This document shows, in pieces, positions 24,101 to 35,654 of a stretch of DNA of 64,000 nt. How positions within the stretch are numbered: the first letter of the stretch is position 1; every line of letters begins with the position of its first letter. Location of the stretch: the NCBI GenBank assembly GCA_914767715.1, contig OU612067.1, positions 1,736,001 to 1,800,000 on the forward strand, read 5' to 3'. Below the pieces are notes generated by a model. It was not told where the DNA came from and searched no databases. It saw nothing but the letters and a program-made list of their open reading frames with translations. Origin of the DNA: Membranipora membranacea (Eukaryota; Bryozoa; Gymnolaemata; Cheilostomatida; Membraniporidae). The position numbers and the translations under genes were made by a program.

Positions 24101-26262
24101 TTAATTGTGTAGGATTTTCTCAATCAGTTCCACAAGCTGATCCTCATTTTCTCTTTTTCCTGGTCGCCCACACAATCCACCGCAGGTTAGATATGCAGCA
24201 GAACCGGGAGCGCCTTCAGGAGCGCCTAGATCTTCTGTGGTTTCTACAATGAGAAGAGGATAAAATTCTCTTATTGTGACAGTGTTGGCTTTTCCCAGAC
24301 TGTATCTTCATCTAGATGCAAATATATAAATGACTGGCAGTGTATTTGTTTGCTGCGCCATACTGTATGGATGCTGCATTTAGATGGAGGTCTGAACTTA
24401 CCGGCTTTACATCCCTCGACATCTCTTTTTACTGTACCATTCCAGCAGATACAAAGTTTGTAGGTGGTTGTCTCCGAGGAAGTCTGATCTACTCCTGTTT
24501 TTGAACAAGTTCCAGAACACTGCCATCCTCCACATTGATGATCACTACCTGAAGTAAAAATGTATGCTGGGTGGACTTATGTGCATATGCGGACACACAT
24601 GGGAATTGTTGTGTCATGTCTTGCATTCCCATAATAGGGAAGCTTTTATGATATGCCCCTTACTAGGTGAGCTGGAATACTTGTAAGGTAGTTAAGTTTC
24701 TCAGGTGCTCTGGTAGATATGTTCTTCATGTTTCAACCCGGACCTTACTGGTGATCATATAACTGTGTTGTACTTACTATACTGTCTCTTCTCTGGTCCC
24801 TTGACTAATTTAGAGAAATCAGAAGATTCAACTTGTCCCTCACTTCCAGGTTCCTGAAGTTATAAACACATGTATCATATATCGCGTGAACTTTATTGTG
24901 CTGATCAAGTCACAAGTGACGCAAAAAATGAGCTGAACGTGAGCTGATATTTTAAAAAGTTACAACAATTATACTGGATTGCTAAGATCAGTTTGCATTT
25001 AAAGAATACACAAATTGTTCCCTCTGTGGTGGCGAAGTGATATTGCAAATGTACCGAGGCGCTCATTTGCAATATCCCTCCGCTAACACAGAGGGAACAA
25101 ACTTGTTCTACATAGAAACAAAGTGATCATTGTTATGTCAGTTGCCATTTTTAAAAAGCAAAATCAAACAGCAGGTCACATGACATCCTGATATTAAATT
25201 ATAATGGGCAAATTTCTTACATAGATATAGACATAGATTACTTAATTCTAGGTCAGATGGGGTTAGTTCGGTGAGACTTAAGTCTATATGGGTGTGATTA
25301 AACTTTTAATTTCTTATTATCTGATATTAAGACTCAGGCCTAATCTGTGATGTCCTCAATTGTATATAGATAGATAGATATTAACTTTTCAATCTATCTA
25401 TATACAATTGAGGACATATATATCCTTTCCATAGATCACATGATCCACATTAGGTTTCAGTATATTATTTTGTAGGAAGTATATAAATATAAATACACAC
25501 TTACTTGGTCCTCTTTGGCAACAAGTTCCATCACCTTAGGAAAGTCTATGCTGACATTGACTACCGCACCAGAACTCTGTTGAAAAGATAAGGGATTAAA
25601 AGTGACATCATATTAAGAGAAGATATGAGGTGACATCATGGCGGTCTTTGTGGTTAGTAGACAGGCTAATTATAGTCTAGAAAAAAGGGGCTGAGAATCA
25701 AACCTTGATACTTATGCCCTCATGCCTGATCTACAAACTATTGCGTCTTACTGACTTGCTGTCTGGATGATTGCTCAGAGCCTATATACTGTAATAACAT
25801 GTCATGTCATTGCTTTTGTTAAATGTTATCACGGGCCCATGAGATACCATGGGATACCATCATTCTTTAAAGGCAGTTTGTTAGTGAACAAGCAGTGGAA
25901 GTTGAACTCATGAAGTTGAACACTTGCTCTGAGCCTCTCTAACTCTGTATGAATGAAGTCTGTGAAAAGATAATCCTGACCGACAACAGAATAGCTATCA
26001 GATCGCAGAGTTGATTATTATAAGAGTTCTCATCCCTATACCATCCCGGTCTTTCACTGAACCTCACTCGGAATCCATCATCATGTTAATAGAAATGTTT
26101 AATAGCTAAGAAACACCCAGTAGGCCAGTACCATGCTAAAAACAGAGCGTTAAGACATAGAACTTAAAAATAACCTACCTCTTCTCCATCTGCGTGACAG
26201 GGCACTGCTGCCACAACCAGAAATATCAGGCAGCGAAATCCGAAGCTGAATGAGTAGTTCAT
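24101..26262 (-). CDS. Small secreted Cys-rich protein, family A copy 1
   Basis: There are five coding exons (26179-26262, 25505-25576, 24778-24853, 24402-24548, 24101-24243), all with GT-AG junctions and matching phases, giving 173 residues. Residues 1-25 form a signal peptide (MNYSFSFGFRCLIFLVVAAV then PCHA). Exon 2 encodes a conserved acidic and hydrophobic segment (VNVSIDFPKVMELVAKEDQ). Exon 3 is Ser/Glu-rich and ends with GPEKRQYS, a dibasic site. Exon 4 encodes six cysteines (CGGWQCSGTC, then CIC and C). Exon 5 has two more Cys, then GRPGKRENEDQLVELIEKIL, again with a dibasic site, here preceded by Gly. The product is probably secreted and may be processed at the KR sites (inference). 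I do not recognise the family. The neighbouring copy at 30806-32904 has the same exon plan. Confidence 0.85.
25015..25105. repeat. Foldback element in family A intron
   Basis: TTGTTCCCTCTGTG at the left and CACAGAGGGAACAA at the right are inverted, as are the inner ATATTGCAAATG and CATTTGCAATAT. The whole can fold into an interrupted hairpin of about 80 bp. Cassettes A2 and A3 lack the outer arms at this site, so it was probably inserted after the duplication. A different hairpin (inverted TTGGTGTCGAGGC-type arms) lies near 31797-31840 in A2. Confidence 0.7.
25348..25420. repeat. Foldback with TGTCCTCAATTGTATATAGA arms
   Basis: The left arm TGTCCTCAATTGTATATAGA with GATAGAT is followed by a short spacer and then the inverted arm ending CAATTGAGGACA. 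In cassette A2 only a single arm survives (about 32021-32052), followed by a separate TATATA hairpin. This looks like a miniature inverted-repeat element. Confidence 0.7.
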
Positions 26263-27085
26263 TCTGTCTCGTTGATTGTAATAATCTGAATACCTCAAGA
26301 GCTGTCACCGAAAGGTGTGGATGTTACTGTAGGAGATGTTGATGTGTTTTTGTGCCTGCCTGTCGCTCTGATAACAAGAACCTCTGTGCGAAGTCAGATT
26401 GATTAATACCTACAGATTATCTTATTGTAATTTGTGTGCCAAGACATAAATGGTTGTGAACAACTAATTGTTGTCATGTATATGTTGCAATACTAGTAAA
26501 TGTTAGAGAGAGTGTAGAAGATGCCAATAAAGCTAAGTTAAAATAAACAGTGGTACCTATTAGCTGTATTAAGTAGAGATTCTAAGAATCTGAGTAATTT
26601 ATCAGTTTTAATCTCCATTATCCATTGCCATCGTAACCATCATAAAATATGTAATCTTATAGAGGGAAAATAACCTTAATGCCCATATTCATAAACTAGT
26701 GATGGTGCTTAAAAGAATACCAAGAATCCTGATTGGATAAAGGCCAGACCATCAAAACTTGACACCACAATCTTAAAAGATAAAATTTCAAATCTGTTGT
26801 TATAGTTACCTGATCAAATAAATAACATGACAATTTCAATAGCAATCTTGGTCTCAATACAGTTTAGGCCAAGTCAGTGGAAGAATTTTGTCAATCCATA
26901 ACTGGTGAGGATTTCAGATCGTATAGCGATAAAACCTAGAACAGATCTATCAAATGTTTGATGGCTGGTATGGCAGAATAGACACAATTCTCTTTTGATG
27001 ATGGTCTTAATTATATAATTCTGATTTAAAATGATAGATTACAATATTAATAATCACATCATGATTAAATGCTAGCGGATATTAT

Positions 27086-27310
27086 ATGATGTGATGTGAT
27101 GTGATGTGATGTGATGTGATGTGATGTGATGTGATGTGATGTGATGTGATGTGATGTGATGTGATGTGATGTGATGTGTTGTGATGTGATGTGATGTGAT
27201 GTGATGTGATGTGATGTGATGTGATGTGATGTGATGTGATGTGATGTGATGTGATGTGATGTGATGTGATGTGATGTGATGTGATGTGACGTGACGTGAC
27301 GTGATGTGAT
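27086..27310. repeat. GTGAT pentanucleotide satellite
   Basis: About 44 near-perfect copies of the 5-bp unit GTGAT occupy about 225 bp, with a few GTGAC variants near the end and one GTGTT. The long His/Ile/Thr/Ser reading frames on the minus strand are a product of this repeat. Confidence 0.97.
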
Positions 27311-27355
27311 GTGATATGATAGGAAGTTAGAGTTGATGTGTACACTGTAAGCTGA

Positions 27356-27412
27356 CACACTGATGCACTGATGCACTGATGCACTGATGCACTGATGCAC
27401 TGATGCACTGAC
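27356..27412. repeat. 8-bp TGATGCAC tandem repeat
   Basis: ACTGATGC is repeated seven times immediately after the GTGAT satellite. Confidence 0.9.
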
Positions 27413-28802
27413 AGTTTGATGCACACTGCTTGCAGATCGACTCTGTGATACAAGTCTGTCTGCACCGTAGCGACAATGCCACAAAATGGCCCGACTGACA
27501 TATTTAAATTTTACCTATAAAAACTAGTTTTTTCCCGGTGCGGTGGGATGACTTTTCAGAACGTTTCAGAACTCAAGCACATCTGAATCAGTTCAGTCAC
27601 TAAGGTGCTAAGATAACCAACCTGAATTGATCGGTGCACAAGCGCAAAGTGCATTCGATGAGTAGACAATAATATTTTGGCTTTTTACATTACCTACCGA
27701 TGGTAAATGTTACTAATAAAATAAGAATACCTCAAGAACTACTGACCATGTTTCTCAGGAACTACTTGTCCCATCTCAAAAATTCTTTCACTGACATGTT
27801 GCTAGTAGTCTGACTTATGTTTGATATCCTTTTTTTTCAAACCGAATGTTTATAACGTGATTAATTGTACATTAACTAAAATACATTGAAAACATATAGG
27901 CAGCGATGGGCAAAATGATGCAATAAATTACGTTATGCAAAAGCGTGAATAAATCTGTGCAGTATTACGTGCAAAGCACATTGTGTACAACAATGGAACA
28001 CTTTTCTGGGTGATTGTTTAGCATCGAGAGAGAAATGCTTTTGCTCATAACTTCTCTACTATTGAATTTATCATCAACCGCCACGATCAAAACCTCGGAA
28101 ATACTCTCTAGTGTAATGTAAGCTGGTGTGTATGACATGTTGTTTAACCTATTTTCAGTTTTTTTGGCTGGAAAGGAGTGCATTTTTTTGACCAAATAAA
28201 GCTAGTTTAGCCACAAAAAACCAGATGTCTCAAGATGTTAAGCCATAATCAATCATCGCTTCGATCAAAATCTAGACAATCTCCTGCTCTTCATCATGCT
28301 GACAACAGATTTGACCGACATATTTCTGAATTTCTGATTTTTGGCTGGAAAATTTTATCCAAAATTAGTGAAAATTTGGGTTATTATTTAATACAGTTAT
28401 GACAACCAGGATCTGTAAAGTGGTAAGATTATTGATGGAAGTGACAGTAGAAGCATTATTGGGGTCGCATGTAATGAGGGTTCAGAAATGGCCCTATTAC
28501 TATTGCAAAAATCAAGTTTAAGTCTCAAAGACAGGAGGCCTAAAAATATGAAGTTTCACTAAAATGTAACTCCTCCAGTTAGTGCCATGCTTCCTCTATA
28601 TGGTGAAAGCAAAAACTAATCGAATACCTCAATAGCAAGGCACAGAGGGCTCAATTTGAGAAGGGCACTTTTTACCCCAAAATGAACTTTCAGTGGTCAC
28701 TGCGACTCAACGTCAAATATTTGGGAGGTTTCAACTGTGAAAATAACTATTAGACATGATCCCCAATACAATCACAATATATATGAAGTGTAACTCTGCT
28801 AA

Positions 28803-28914
28803 GAGTCAGCAATTACTTTGAGTTTTGCATGGCGTCATGCACAAAGCTGATGCTGCGTAGCACATTCTTTATTATCCATTTATGTATTGCTGCGAAACCC
28901 TGGTTGCCCTTTAA
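28803..28914 (-). mobile_element. Truncated copy of the TTAA MITE
   Basis: The sequence is the diverged reverse complement of the first 120 bp or so of the MITE at 9020-9399. It ends with CTGGTTGCCCT followed by TTAA. The other end is missing. Confidence 0.75.
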
Positions 28915-29159
28915 GTTGCTGGCTCTATTCAACAACACTTTCCAAACTAAGAATGTTCCAACAACAAGATAATAGTGAGGGAACTGGTGGAAAGTTTTAC
29001 TTGCTGATAGTTGGACTGGATCTGGCTCATGGAAAGACCAACTTTGGGTTCTCCGATCTCTCAATCACTTTCAATCACATCAAGCTTTCCTTTTATATCA
29101 TCTATTTATTCAGGAGCATCTTACCTAAGGTCGTAGTCATAGATATGAAAACAATTTAG

Positions 29160-29400
29160 ATAGGACATTGCGCTTCAGTATCTTTGCATTATGTCCCAAC
29201 CCACATCGTCATTGTAACACCTGCAGTGTCACTTCATGCATAGCTTATCTGCCGGATGTAGTGTCAGCACTTTTCCACACTTTGCTTATGGCTTTGATGG
29301 CTGAACGGTTACTGCCGATGTCTTTGGTTCACGGAGTTGCACATTTAATTCTTCACGCTCTTTTTCAGGTTTGGTAATTGTTTTAGGATTTGTTACAGCA
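29160..29400 (+). repeat. Cassette repeat with tRNA-like boxes (copy in A2)
   Basis: This segment (starting ATAGGACATTGCGCTTCAGT) recurs at 36055-36300. The copy there contains TGGCTGAGCGG, a full match to a tRNA box A, and 27 bp later CGTTCAATTCA, a weaker box B. The equivalent here is more degraded (TGGCTGAACGG at 29300). It is probably the remnant of a tRNA-derived SINE carried along in the duplication. Confidence 0.45.
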
Positions 29401-30805
29401 GGTATACAATATACAAGTAGTGCAGTGATATGGGTGAATCAGTGACCTTCACGTTCATTTTTATTTAAAGCTGATCTTCAGTGCATCTTTTTGGATACAG
29501 ATTTTTGTTGACCAATGTACTTGTATCGTATTTATTTAAGTCACCCAATGAACTAATTTTCTGAATAACTAAATTATGCTTAATACTATGGTTTTATTTT
29601 TTAACCGGTTTAACTATACTAAGTAGGACAGGGAATAATTCACTTGTCATAACAAGGAGTAACATACATAAATGTATGACAATGCCCTTCAATAGTTGTA
29701 CCTGTAACTTTAAAGCACAAAACAATTTTCTCCTCTTATTATATACAGGCAAGGGATGATCTGTTTTTACATCTTTGGTCATGGTATTGTTTTGAATTTG
29801 GTTGTTTTTTGTGTTGGTTTGAATTTTTGTTATTACACTGAACGTTGAAATTTTAAATTTTGATTGCATATACCTAATAAATATATGCAACCTAAGTACC
29901 CACTGCCCAATGAGATGAGATACTTTTGTATACAAAATATCATTCTGTTATTCTATGTGACGGAGACAAACATAAATGGCAGGATTGTTAATAAATGTGG
30001 AAAAACGAATTCATCACTAGAGACTTGTCTTCCCATGCACACTGAGGAGATAAGTCTTAATTACTGTTAATCACTCTTTTAGGGTACTGAATACAACCAT
30101 TATTATTGTTTGAAATTGTGTTTTGTGTAATTTGGAGTTGTGTACCAGCTTTAATATAGAGAGCAACTCTTTGCTTTTAAGCATCACTCTGCGCATGTGC
30201 GAACAGCTGAGGCATACGTTCGTCTCTGCAGCATAGTGCTTGAATTAATTGTTCTAAACCAAGTTCGTCCTAAGTTGGTAAAACAGTTAAACGCGTAATT
30301 TATAAATACTTGGGCCTAAATGGAACACTTGCTTTGCAATCTAATAACCTTGAACCCTTGCAGTGGCCTCTATTGATGGAAGGCAGCTCCACTTTTGCTG
30401 TGCTGCAGAGATAGACTATGTCAACAGGCTTTTCTCCAGACAGAGTGTTTAACAATAAGACCACTTCCTGTTTCTTATCCCAGAGAGTTTGGTGAACCCA
30501 AACCATCTACTCAGCCTCCCATCATCCACATAACAAGTTATCCTGATGTAAATAATGTAATTTGGGTCTTCAGGTATTCAATAAAATCACTTGTTTATTC
30601 ATAGTAGAAGACGCATTGTTAATAGGATATCAGTTTTTAAATGTGGAGAATGAGTGTCTTCTTATTTCGATGAAGCTTAAAAGTGGTCAGAAAAACTGAA
30701 TATTGTGTTCGTGAATTTAAAAGCCAAAGTAAAGTGGCAGGATAGAATTTATTGATGCAGCCATTGATAAACTCATGGTGTATAACATTGAGTTTTCTGG
30801 AGACA

Positions 30806-32904
30806 TTAATTGTGTAGGATTTGCTCAATCAGTTCAACAAGCTGATCCTCTTTTTCTCTTTTTCCTGGTCGCTCACACCCAAAACAGTTTTTGGATGAAA
30901 CTCCATGTTGAGGTTCCGTCGGATCTTCTTTGATTTCTACAATGCGGAGCAGATAAAATTATCTCATTGTGACAAGGACATGGCTTGGATTTTCCAAGAT
31001 TCTCTCAATATCTAGACCCAAATATATTTGTCTGACGGTGTATATGTTTGCTGCGCCATGCTTATGGGTGATATGTGACGCTGCGGCATGCTGTATGGGT
31101 ATTATGTGACGCTGTCCCATGCTGTATGTGTGCTGAATTCAGATGGAGGTTTGTACTTACCAGCTTTACATCCCTCGACATCTCTTCTTACTGTACCATT
31201 CTGACAGATACAAAGTCTGTAGGTGGTTGTCTCCATGCCAGAAGATTTGTCTACTCCTGTCACTGAACAGTTTCCAGAACAATGCCATCCCCCACATATT
31301 TTATCATAAGCACCTGGTCCTGAAGTTAAGAATACATACTAGGTAGTCATTTTTGTGTTATGTCTTGCCTTTTTTATAATTTTGATTTACATCCCCTTTA
31401 GATTAGTTGAATTAAGCTCTGGTAGTTATGTTCTTCATGTTCCAAGCCAAACCTTTATGGTGATAATATACTGTGTTCTGTTCTTACTTAAACGTCTCTT
31501 CTCTTGTCCGATGGCTGATGGAGAGAAATCAGAAGATTCTTCTTTCACCCCATTTCCTGGTTCCTGAAGTTATAAGCCCATGTATCATATATCGTGCGAA
31601 GTTTTTTGTGCTGATCAAGTCACAAGTGACGCAAAAAATGAGCTGAACATTAGCTGGTATCTTAAAAAGTAACAACAATTATACTGGATAACTAGGATCT
31701 ATTTACATTTAAAGAATAGACAAATAATAAAGCAGTATATAGTCAGGCAGCTAGTTGTGCTGTAGTTTTGTACAGTACACAGGGATATTGCAAATGTTTG
31801 GTGTCGAGGCCCGGCGTGGCGCCTCAATACCAAACATGTGATCATTGTTATGTCAGTTGCCATTTTTTAAAAGCAAAATCAAACAGCTGGTCACATGACA
31901 TACTGATATTAAATTATAATGGGCAAATTTCTTACATAGATATAGACATAGATTACTTAATTCTAGGTCAGATGGGGTTAGTTCGGTGAGACTTAAGTCT
32001 ATATGGGTGTGATATTAACTTTTCTATCTATCTATATACAATTGAGGACATCACAGATACAGATACAAAAAAGGATACATATATATATATATATGTATCC
32101 TTTTCATAGATCACATGATCCACATTAGGTTTCAGTATATTATTTTGTAGGAAGTATATTATAAATATAAATAAACACTTACTTGGTCCTCTTTGGCAAC
32201 AAGTTCCATCACCTTAGGAAAGTCTATGCTGACATTGACTACCGCTCCAGATCTCTGTTGAAAAGATAAGAGAAGAGAAGTGGTGACATCATATTAAGAG
32301 AAGATATGATGTGACATCATGGCGGTCTTTGTGGTTAGTAGACAGGCTAATTATAGTCTAGAAAAAAGAGGCTGAGAGTCAATCCCTGATACTTATGCCC
32401 TCATGCCTGATCTACAAACTATTGCGTCTTACTGACTTGCTGTCTGGATGATTGCTTTTGTTAAATGTTATCACGGGCCCATGAGATACCAAGGGATACC
32501 ATCATCCTTTGAAGGCAGTTTGTTAGTGAACAAGCAGTGGAAGTTGAACTCATGAAGTTGAACACTTGCTCTGAGCCTCTCTAACTCTGTATGAATGAAG
32601 TCTGTGAAAAGATAATCCTGATTGACAACAGATTAGCTATCAGATCGCAGAGTTGATTATTATAAGAGTGCTCATCCCTATACCATCACGGTCTTTCACT
32701 GAACCTCACTCGGAATCCATCATCATGTTAATAGAAATGTTTAATAGCTAAGAAACACCCAGTAGGCCAGCACCATGCTAAAAACAGAGCGTTAAGACAT
32801 AGAACTTAAAAATAACCTACCTCTTCTCCTTCTGCGTGACATGGCACTGCTGCCACAACCAGAAATATCAGGCAGCGAAATCCGAAGCTGAATGAGTAGT
32901 TCAT
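30806..32904 (-). CDS. Small secreted Cys-rich protein, family A copy 2
   Basis: There are five coding exons (32821-32904, 32183-32254, 31488-31563, 31161-31319, 30806-30936), with the same phases as copy 1, giving 173 residues. The signal peptide is nearly identical to that of copy 1 (VAAVPCHAEGEE). Exon 2 differs at one residue (RSGAVV for SSGAVV). Exon 3 is divergent and ends with GQEKRRL. Exon 4 keeps all six Cys (CGGWHCSGNC, CIC, C). Exon 5 keeps two Cys with a new spacing (NCFGCERPGKRE) and the conserved EDQLVELIEQILHN end. Intron sequence is also well conserved between the copies, so the duplication is fairly recent. Function is unknown; secretion and dibasic processing are inferred. 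Confidence 0.85.
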
Positions 32905-34260
32905 TCTGTCTCGTTGTTTGTAATAATCTGAATCTGAAGACCTCAAGAGCTGGCACAGAAAGGGGTGTGGATGTTACTGTAGGAGATGTTGATGTGTTTT
33001 TGTGCCTGCCTGTCGCTCTGATAACAAGAACCTCTGTGTGAAGTCTGATTGATTAATACCTACAGATTATCTTATCATAAATTGTGTGCCAAGACATAAA
33101 TGGTTGTGAACAACAAATTGTTGTCATGTATATGTAGCAATACTAGTAAATGTTAGTAGGGAGGGTGTAGAGATGCCCATAACGCAAAATTAAAATAGAC
33201 AGTGGTACCTATTTAATAGGTAACACCAGTCTATTTTAACTTAGTTTTGGGCATTAGAATCTCTACTTAATAAAGCTGATAGGCTATTAGCTCTATTAAG
33301 TAGAGATTCTAAGATTCTGAGTAATTTATCAGTTTTAATCTCCATTATCCATTACCATCGTAACCATCATAAAATATGTAATCCGATAGAGGGACAATAA
33401 CCTTTATTGTCCATATTCATAAACTAGTGATGGTGCTCTTCCCAGCATTAAAGTAATACCAAAAATCGTGTATGGATAAAGGCCAGACCATCAAAACACA
33501 GAGGCCAAAACTTGACGTCACATCTTAAACAGATCTCTCACACTTTTTGTGGCAGGTATTTATTTAGCCAGGTTTTATTTAGTTATGCTAAAGGTGACAG
33601 CTGCTGCTTTTTGTTTATTTGATTATTGAGGGTTTTGACATAAATATTTGCTGCCCTTAGTCGCTGTCTCTATTCAGCAACACTTTCCAAACTAAGGATG
33701 TTCCAAAAACATGATTTTTTCAGTGGATCACTTAATGTGAATAGTAGAGGCGATATGTCAACAGACATGAATTATATTCTGTCTAGGATCATATGGTAAC
33801 AATTATGACAATAAAGATGGTTGAAACGATGACTGATTGTAAAAATAATAACGATTACAAATGCAACTTTGATTAAATTGAAATTTAAAATATTAATTAA
33901 CCAAGGAAGATTATTTAATCAAATAAACATTACTTATCAAACTTAAAAAACATTGATCCTCTAATTAGCACATAACATCACCACAGAAGACGACTTTAAA
34001 TCAGCTAGTATCCCGTTTACAGATACGCATTGCGCTCATACTGCTAAATACAAATTATAGAATTATAAACACATGGTCGGTGTAAAAACTAATCACACGG
34101 AAATACACAACTAAATGCCGATAATTGCAGTTTAAACCAAGTGCCGTGGAAACAATCAATAATTCGCAAAACCATTTCTGTGTCATTCGTTTCACCAATT
34201 AAATTTACAGGATGACAAAAATACAAAGTATACAATTCACAATTCACAATACTCATATAT
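32905..34260. other. 5' flank of A2 and spacer
   Basis: The stretch to about 33520 is shared with the A1 flank. At 33160-33310 a palindromic rearrangement places two inverted copies of a segment (GGTACCTATT and AATAGGTA; AGAGATTCTAA and TTAGAATCTCT) that is single in A1. A further diverged piece of cassette sequence lies at 33645-33710 (CAACACTTTCCAAACTAAG). No gene is seen. Confidence 0.5.
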
Positions 34261-34261
34261 T

Positions 34262-34683
34262 GTATTGTCTGATAAAGTTATGTACCTTGGTGTTATAGTG
34301 GATCAGTATTTAAGCTTTCATGAGCATGTACAATCAGTGGCTACAACGGCAGATGAATGTATATTGTTAAAAATTTTGTGCATTTTAGCTGTTTACCTAT
34401 TTTTTTTATTTGTATCTATGCCAGTGATAAAAAGGCTATAAGAAAGATTTTCAAAGATTGTTCTAAACTTGGTATTGAGTATTCTGACACAAATTTACAC
34501 GTTCAGAAACTTAATAAAACGCTTGCCATTAAATATATAGATGACGATGACCAATTCATTAATGAATTTTTTAGACAATGCCCCTCTGGAAGATACCCAA
34601 CCATTAAATATAGAGGAGCATGGAGCAGAGATAACTTTTTTTTTCGCCACCTTGCTCATACTTTAAATGATATTTTCTTTTAA
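34262..34683 (+). pseudogene. Remnant of a non-LTR retrotransposon reverse transcriptase ORF
   Basis: The translation includes VMYLGVIVDQYLSFHEHV, the (K)YLGV.LD..LSF..HV motif found after the RT catalytic core of CR1/jockey-like LINEs. A frameshift near 34357 separates it from a second open stretch that ends in NEFFRQCPSGRYPTIKYRGA and a hydrophobic C-terminus, as in the end of such ORF2 proteins (NEFF..LPSGRR-like). Only the 3' end of the ORF remains. Dead 5'-truncated copies are typical of LINEs. Confidence 0.65.
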
Positions 34684-34751
34684 ACAATCCTACAGAGATC
34701 TGACTTTTTTCAAACTTTGTTCACGTCTACTTTTAAGGCCAGTATTTACAT

Positions 34752-35161
34752 CAGGGCTCTCAACCACTCAGATTTAGCCCGAGTTACTCAGGCAACTCAG
34801 GGGATTTTAGAATATTAGCTAAAAACTCAGATTTTGCCTCATATTCATCAAAGTTGGGGAATTCCTCTCGGTGTGGCCTAGTTGTATCAAGGGAGTTAGT
34901 TGGTTGTATGATTATAAAGAAACAATTTTATGTTGTGATATATAAAATACATTATCCAAGATGAATTTTACAGTGATTCTATATCAATGATCTGCTAACA
35001 ACTCTAAAAAACCAGTATCATTCATATGCAGAGGCCTAAATTGCTCTCTAGGCTTTGGCGGCCAGGACCATTGGGAAGGCTAACAGGGCTCTAAAACTCT
35101 GTTTGTGCAACAAGGTATCGACAAAACTCAGGTTTTGGATCCTCCCGGGTTGAGAGCCCTG
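34752..35161. mobile_element. hAT-type MITE with 8-bp target duplication
   Basis: A 410-bp element has inverted ends CAGGGCTCTCAACC and GGTTGAGAGCCCTG. It is flanked by the exact 8-bp direct repeat ATTTACAT (34744-34751 and 35162-35169). Ends of the CAGGG type with 8-bp duplications are typical of hAT transposons. No transposase is present. Confidence 0.85.
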
Positions 35162-35269
35162 ATTTACATCGAATTTTGCAACATGTATTATTGTCTGCAA
35201 TATGTATTAAATCAATCAATCAATCAACCACTATAAGTCCTGATTTTAGTCTTGACATATAGAGCAGCA

Positions 35270-35654
35270 TAGTCTGACCTCCCCCCCCCCCCACCTTCCA
35301 GACTTTTGCCCCCCTGCCGACGGCCCCCGGCGAGGGAAAATCTGAGAACAATACAAGATTTTGCTTAAGTTGTCTGCTCCTGTCAAATACCAGTACTAAA
35401 GAGATCTTTTAAAACAGCAATATCTTTTGAGTTTTATTCGTGCCACCTACTATATTGCTCCAGGTATGAGAGTTTGCCAGTCAGACTCAGGGAAAAGTAG
35501 CCTCATATTTGGGAAATACCAATGAGCAGAGATATTCACTGCCAAGTACTGAAGAAAAATCTCAGCCAGAATTCCTTTGATTTTGAGTAAGGGCAGTGAT
35601 TCATGACATTGACAAAAGGTCGGACGAGGGGCAAAAGTCTGGGGGCTCAGACTA
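35270..35654. mobile_element. TIR element with CAGACTTTTGCCCC arms
   Basis: TAGTCTGACC, a C tract and CCAGACTTTTGCCCC at the left are matched in inverse by GGGGCAAAAGTCTGGGGGCT and CAGACTA at the right. This makes a non-autonomous inverted-repeat element of about 385 bp. I could not define a target duplication. Confidence 0.6.

Larger units (their letters stand above)
26263..28802. other. 5' flank of A1 and spacer to cassette A2
   Basis: The first 500 bases are shared with the region upstream of A2 (32905-33520) and so belong to the duplicated cassette. They may contain its promoter, but no TATA box or other element is clear. The rest holds the GTGAT satellite and AT-rich sequence with no supported gene. 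Confidence 0.5.

Noticed and set aside
27065-27501. Minus-strand frames of 139 residues rich in His/Ile/Thr/Ser
   Set aside because: Direct translation of the GTGAT satellite; no protein-like composition.
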